A stretch of DNA of 8,355 nt from JAFMIT01 sp044341215 (GTDB lineage Bacteria > Actinomycetota > Actinomycetes > S36-B12 > UBA5976). The notes below the pieces were generated by a model. It did not search any database, had not been told where the DNA came from, and saw nothing but the letters and a program-made list of their open reading frames with translations. Shown piece by piece: positions 5,997 to 8,355 of this stretch. A program made the translations under genes and the position numbers. Positions within the stretch are counted from its first letter, which is position 1; each line of letters opens with the position of its first letter. Location: NCBI GenBank assembly GCA_044341215.1, contig JBIISC010000039.1, forward strand, positions 1 to 8,355. Reading direction: 5' to 3'.

Positions 5997-6697
5997 GCGA
6001 AAACGATAACTTAGTAGAAGTTACTGGCAACGAAACTGTTAGCCGGCAAATTGATGTGCGCATCGGCGCATTTCGCAACAGCGACTCAGGTGACACATCA
6101 GGTTTCGGCGGACTTGTCCGCCCAGTGCTTTTGCCAGCTGCCACTTCGCGCCCATTTGGAAGTTACTTCGACGCGATTGCAGATCAGCTTGAAGCGAATC
6201 TTTTACAACAAGGCATTGCAACAAACACCGCAATTGATTCTTATGTAATCGACCGCGGGCAAATGTGTATCAACGTGAAAGCCGAACATTTGGTTTCGGT
6301 TGCCCAGACTCTTCGCGATGTTGAGTCTTTGCGTTTTGAGGTCTGCGTTTCAGTTTCTGGAGTTAATTTCCCGGGTGACAAAGATCGCGAACTTGTTGCA
6401 AGCATTGAATTACTTTCAATGACACACAATCGCCGAGTTCGTTTGCAAGTTGCAGTTCCAGATGTAAATCCACACATGCCGTCGCTAACAGCAATATGGC
6501 CAGCTGCAGATTGGCATGAACGCGAAACTTTTGATTTCTTTGGAATTATTTTTGACGGGCATCCAGGTTTAACTCGGATTCAAATGCCAGACGACTGGCC
6601 AGGCCATCCACAACGCAAGGACTACCCACTCGGTGGTATTCCAATTGAGTACAAGGGTGCAACTGTGCCGGCTCCTAGTGAACGCAGGTCGTACTAA
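5993..6697 (+). CDS. nuoC: NADH-quinone oxidoreductase subunit C
   Basis: A 234-residue hydrophilic subunit (30-kDa type) of the complex I peripheral arm that braces NuoB and NuoD. The family signature is in the C-terminal third (about 174-214): WHERETFDFFGIIFDGHPG, then the RIQMPDDWPGHPQRKDYPLG stretch. The first 40 residues are a variable polar extension rich in Asn, Asp, Ser and Gly, common in actinobacterial NuoC. GTG 5993 forms a GTGA overlap with the nuoB stop, with AAGGA (5980-5984) 8 nt upstream, so the start is well supported. NuoC and NuoD are separate genes here, not fused as in E. coli. No iron-sulfur or quinone ligand is expected in this subunit. Confidence 0.95.
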   Translation: MSENDNLVEVTGNETVSRQIDVRIGAFRNSDSGDTSGFGGLVRPVLLPAATSRPFGSYFDAIADQLEANLLQQGIATNTAIDSYVIDRGQMCINVKAEHLVSVAQTLRDVESLRFEVCVSVSGVNFPGDKDRELVASIELLSMTHNRRVRLQVAVPDVNPHMPSLTAIWPAADWHERETFDFFGIIFDGHPGLTRIQMPDDWPGHPQRKDYPLGGIPIEYKGATVPAPSERRSY

Positions 6698-8019
6698 TGG
6701 CCCATGACGTTTACGCAGATACATACGACACAACTGAAGGTCGCGTCCACACCGTTGTTGGTGGCGACTGGGACACAATTCATGGCGCACCTGATGGGCA
6801 TCAAGAACGTGTAGTTGTAAACATGGGACCACAGCATCCTTCAACTCATGGTGTGCTTCGCATGATTTTGGAACTCGAGGGTGAAACAGTCATTGAAGCT
6901 AGAAGTGCAATTGGTTATTTGCACACTGGCATCGAAAAGAATATGGAATATCGTTCTTGGACCCAAGGTGTTACTTATGTAACCCGCATGGACTACCTAT
7001 CACCATTCTTCAACGAAGTGGCTTACTGCTTAGCAGTTGAAAAGCTTCTTGGCATCACCGATCAAATTCCAGAACGCGCAAATGTAATTCGCGTAATGCT
7101 GATGGAATTAAATCGAGTTTCTTCGCACTTGGTTTGCCTCGCAACTGGCGGTATGGAACTCGGTGCGTTAACTGCGATGACTGTGGGACTTCGCGAACGC
7201 GAAATCATTTTGGAACTTTACGAATACATCACCGGATTGCGAATGAACCATGCATATATTCGCCCAGGCGGCTTAGCGCAAGATTTGCCGGCCAATGCTG
7301 AATTTAAAATTCGCGAAGCAATCGTGAAGTTGAAGAAAAACTTCAAAGACACAACTGATCTTTTGGTCGATAGTGATATTTGGATGAAGCGAACATCAAA
7401 TATCGGTTACTTAGATTTAACAGGTTGCATCGCACTTGGTATGACTGGGCCAGTTTTACGCTCAGCAGGTCTACCGTGGGATTTGCGCAAGTCACAGCCT
7501 TACTGCGGATATGAAACATATGAATTCAATGTGCCAACTCGCACATCTTGCGATGCGTACGGACGTTTCTTGATTCGCCTAGAAGAAATGAATGAGTCAC
7601 TCAAGATTGTTGAGCAATGTCTAGATCGTCTACAACCTGGCCCAGTGATGATTGAAGACAAAAAGATTGCCTGGCCAGCTCAACTTTCAGTTGGTGCTGA
7701 TGGTCAAGGAAACTCACTTGATCACATCAAGAAAATCATGGGCGAATCCATGGAAGCATTGATTCACCACTTCAAACTAGTTACGGAAGGTTTCGAAGTT
7801 CCAGTTGGTCAGGTTTACCAAGCAGTTGAAGGTCCACGTGGCGAACTTGGTGTGCATTTGGTTTCCGATGGTGGCACAAAGCCATATCGCGTCCACTTTC
7901 GCGACCCATCATTTAATAATCTTCAAGCAATGCCAGCAATGGCAGAAGGCGGACAAGTTGCAGACTTGATCGCAGTAGTTGCCAGTATCGATCCTGTGAT
8001 GGGTGGTGTTGACCGCTAA
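6697..8019 (+). CDS. nuoD: NADH-quinone oxidoreductase subunit D
   Basis: A 440-residue subunit (49-kDa type), related to the large subunit of NiFe hydrogenases, that forms most of the quinone pocket with NuoB. NMGPQHPSTHGVLR (42-55) carries the two conserved histidines H47 and H51 near the quinone head; Y100 in TRMDYL is probably the pocket tyrosine. Other family blocks are GYLHTGIEKNMEYRSW (73-88), NRVSSHL, RPGGLAQDLP and, near the C-terminus, GELGVHLVSDGGTKPYR. The first 35 residues are an actinobacterial-type leader before the conserved core. The start at ATG 6697 overlaps the nuoC stop by one base (TAATG), with only a weak AGG upstream, so translation is probably coupled. Codon use is A/T-leaning (17 of 30 alanine codons GCA) and serves as the local reference. 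Confidence 0.96.
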   Translation: MAHDVYADTYDTTEGRVHTVVGGDWDTIHGAPDGHQERVVVNMGPQHPSTHGVLRMILELEGETVIEARSAIGYLHTGIEKNMEYRSWTQGVTYVTRMDYLSPFFNEVAYCLAVEKLLGITDQIPERANVIRVMLMELNRVSSHLVCLATGGMELGALTAMTVGLREREIILELYEYITGLRMNHAYIRPGGLAQDLPANAEFKIREAIVKLKKNFKDTTDLLVDSDIWMKRTSNIGYLDLTGCIALGMTGPVLRSAGLPWDLRKSQPYCGYETYEFNVPTRTSCDAYGRFLIRLEEMNESLKIVEQCLDRLQPGPVMIEDKKIAWPAQLSVGADGQGNSLDHIKKIMGESMEALIHHFKLVTEGFEVPVGQVYQAVEGPRGELGVHLVSDGGTKPYRVHFRDPSFNNLQAMPAMAEGGQVADLIAVVASIDPVMGGVDR

Positions 8020-8355
8020 TGACTTTTACCGAAACTACTTGGAATGAAGCCAAAGAACTTGCAGGTCGTTATCCGCATTCTCGTTCTGCACTTTTGCCGA
8101 TGCTGCATTTGGTGCAAAGCGTTGAAGGTTTAGTTAGCTCCGATGGAATTGCATTGTGTGCAGACGTATTGGACCTAGCAACAGCTGAAGTTGCAGCAGT
8201 CGCAACTTTCTACACAATGTATAAGCGCCACAACACTGGAAAACATCACGTCGGAGTTTGCACAAACACAATGTGTGGCCTGCTCGGTGGCGACGCAATT
8301 TGGAATGCAATTTCTAGTGATCTAAACACCGGCCATGACGAAACTTCTGAAGATG
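8019..8355 (+). CDS. nuoE: NADH-quinone oxidoreductase subunit E, N-terminal part (partial)
   Basis: The first 112 residues of a thioredoxin-like complex I subunit (24-kDa type) that holds the 2Fe-2S cluster N1a beside the NADH site; the gene runs off the right edge. Residues 12-70 form the helical N-terminal region with SALLPMLHLVQ and the conserved VAAVATFYTMY. The first cysteine pair of the cluster is C81/C86 in GVCTNTMCGLLGG (Cx4C). The second pair would lie outside the window. The ATG shares one base with the nuoD stop (TAATG), the same junction as between nuoC and nuoD. Its place right after nuoD is the normal nuo order, and nuoF and nuoG are expected to follow. Confidence 0.94.
   Translation, partial: MTFTETTWNEAKELAGRYPHSRSALLPMLHLVQSVEGLVSSDGIALCADVLDLATAEVAAVATFYTMYKRHNTGKHHVGVCTNTMCGLLGGDAIWNAISSDLNTGHDETSED

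Noticed and set aside
1..8355. Mobile elements, CRISPR arrays, tRNA genes, or a hidden defence or accessory system
   Set aside because: All the space is filled by conserved menaquinone and complex I genes with short gaps; no terminal repeats, spacer-repeat pattern, tRNA-like fold or unknown ORF without an overlapping conserved gene was seen.

Overview
The window looks like chromosomal core DNA from an actinobacterium of modest GC content (hand counts give about 43% in nuoD and about 51% around menG). The protein styles, the GTG starts, the men gene order and a full-type nuo operon fit a freshwater, streamlined lineage such as Nanopelagicales (acI). That placement is inferred from memory of such genomes, not from a search. 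No mobile element, tRNA, rRNA or CRISPR array was seen.

Left part (1-2758, + strand): the 3' end of menB, then menC and menD, packed as an operon (2-nt gap, then a 4-nt GTGA overlap). MenD makes SEPHCHC, MenC makes o-succinylbenzoate, and MenB closes the naphthoate ring after a CoA ligase (MenE, not in the window). Middle (2844-4154, - strand): menF, isochorismate synthase, which supplies the first intermediate, is turned against menD. A strong hairpin with a T-rich tail inside the last menF codons is a good candidate for the menD terminator. At 4155-4204 a 50-bp divergent region separates menF from menG (4205-4939, + strand), the methyltransferase of the last menaquinone step.

Right part (5072-8355, + strand): a 132-bp leader, then nuoA, nuoB, nuoC, nuoD and the 5' part of nuoE, the start of a complex I operon with very tight junctions. 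The genes work together plainly: the men genes make menaquinone and the Nuo complex reduces it with NADH.

Nearly everything is ordinary and highly conserved. The points worth a second look are: menG and the following leader differ in base and codon use from the flanking genes; a near-repeat of 14 bp spaced 60 bp apart lies in the nuo leader; the menD terminator appears to be embedded in menF; and menF may be translated from a leaderless transcript. I found no convincing undescribed system.
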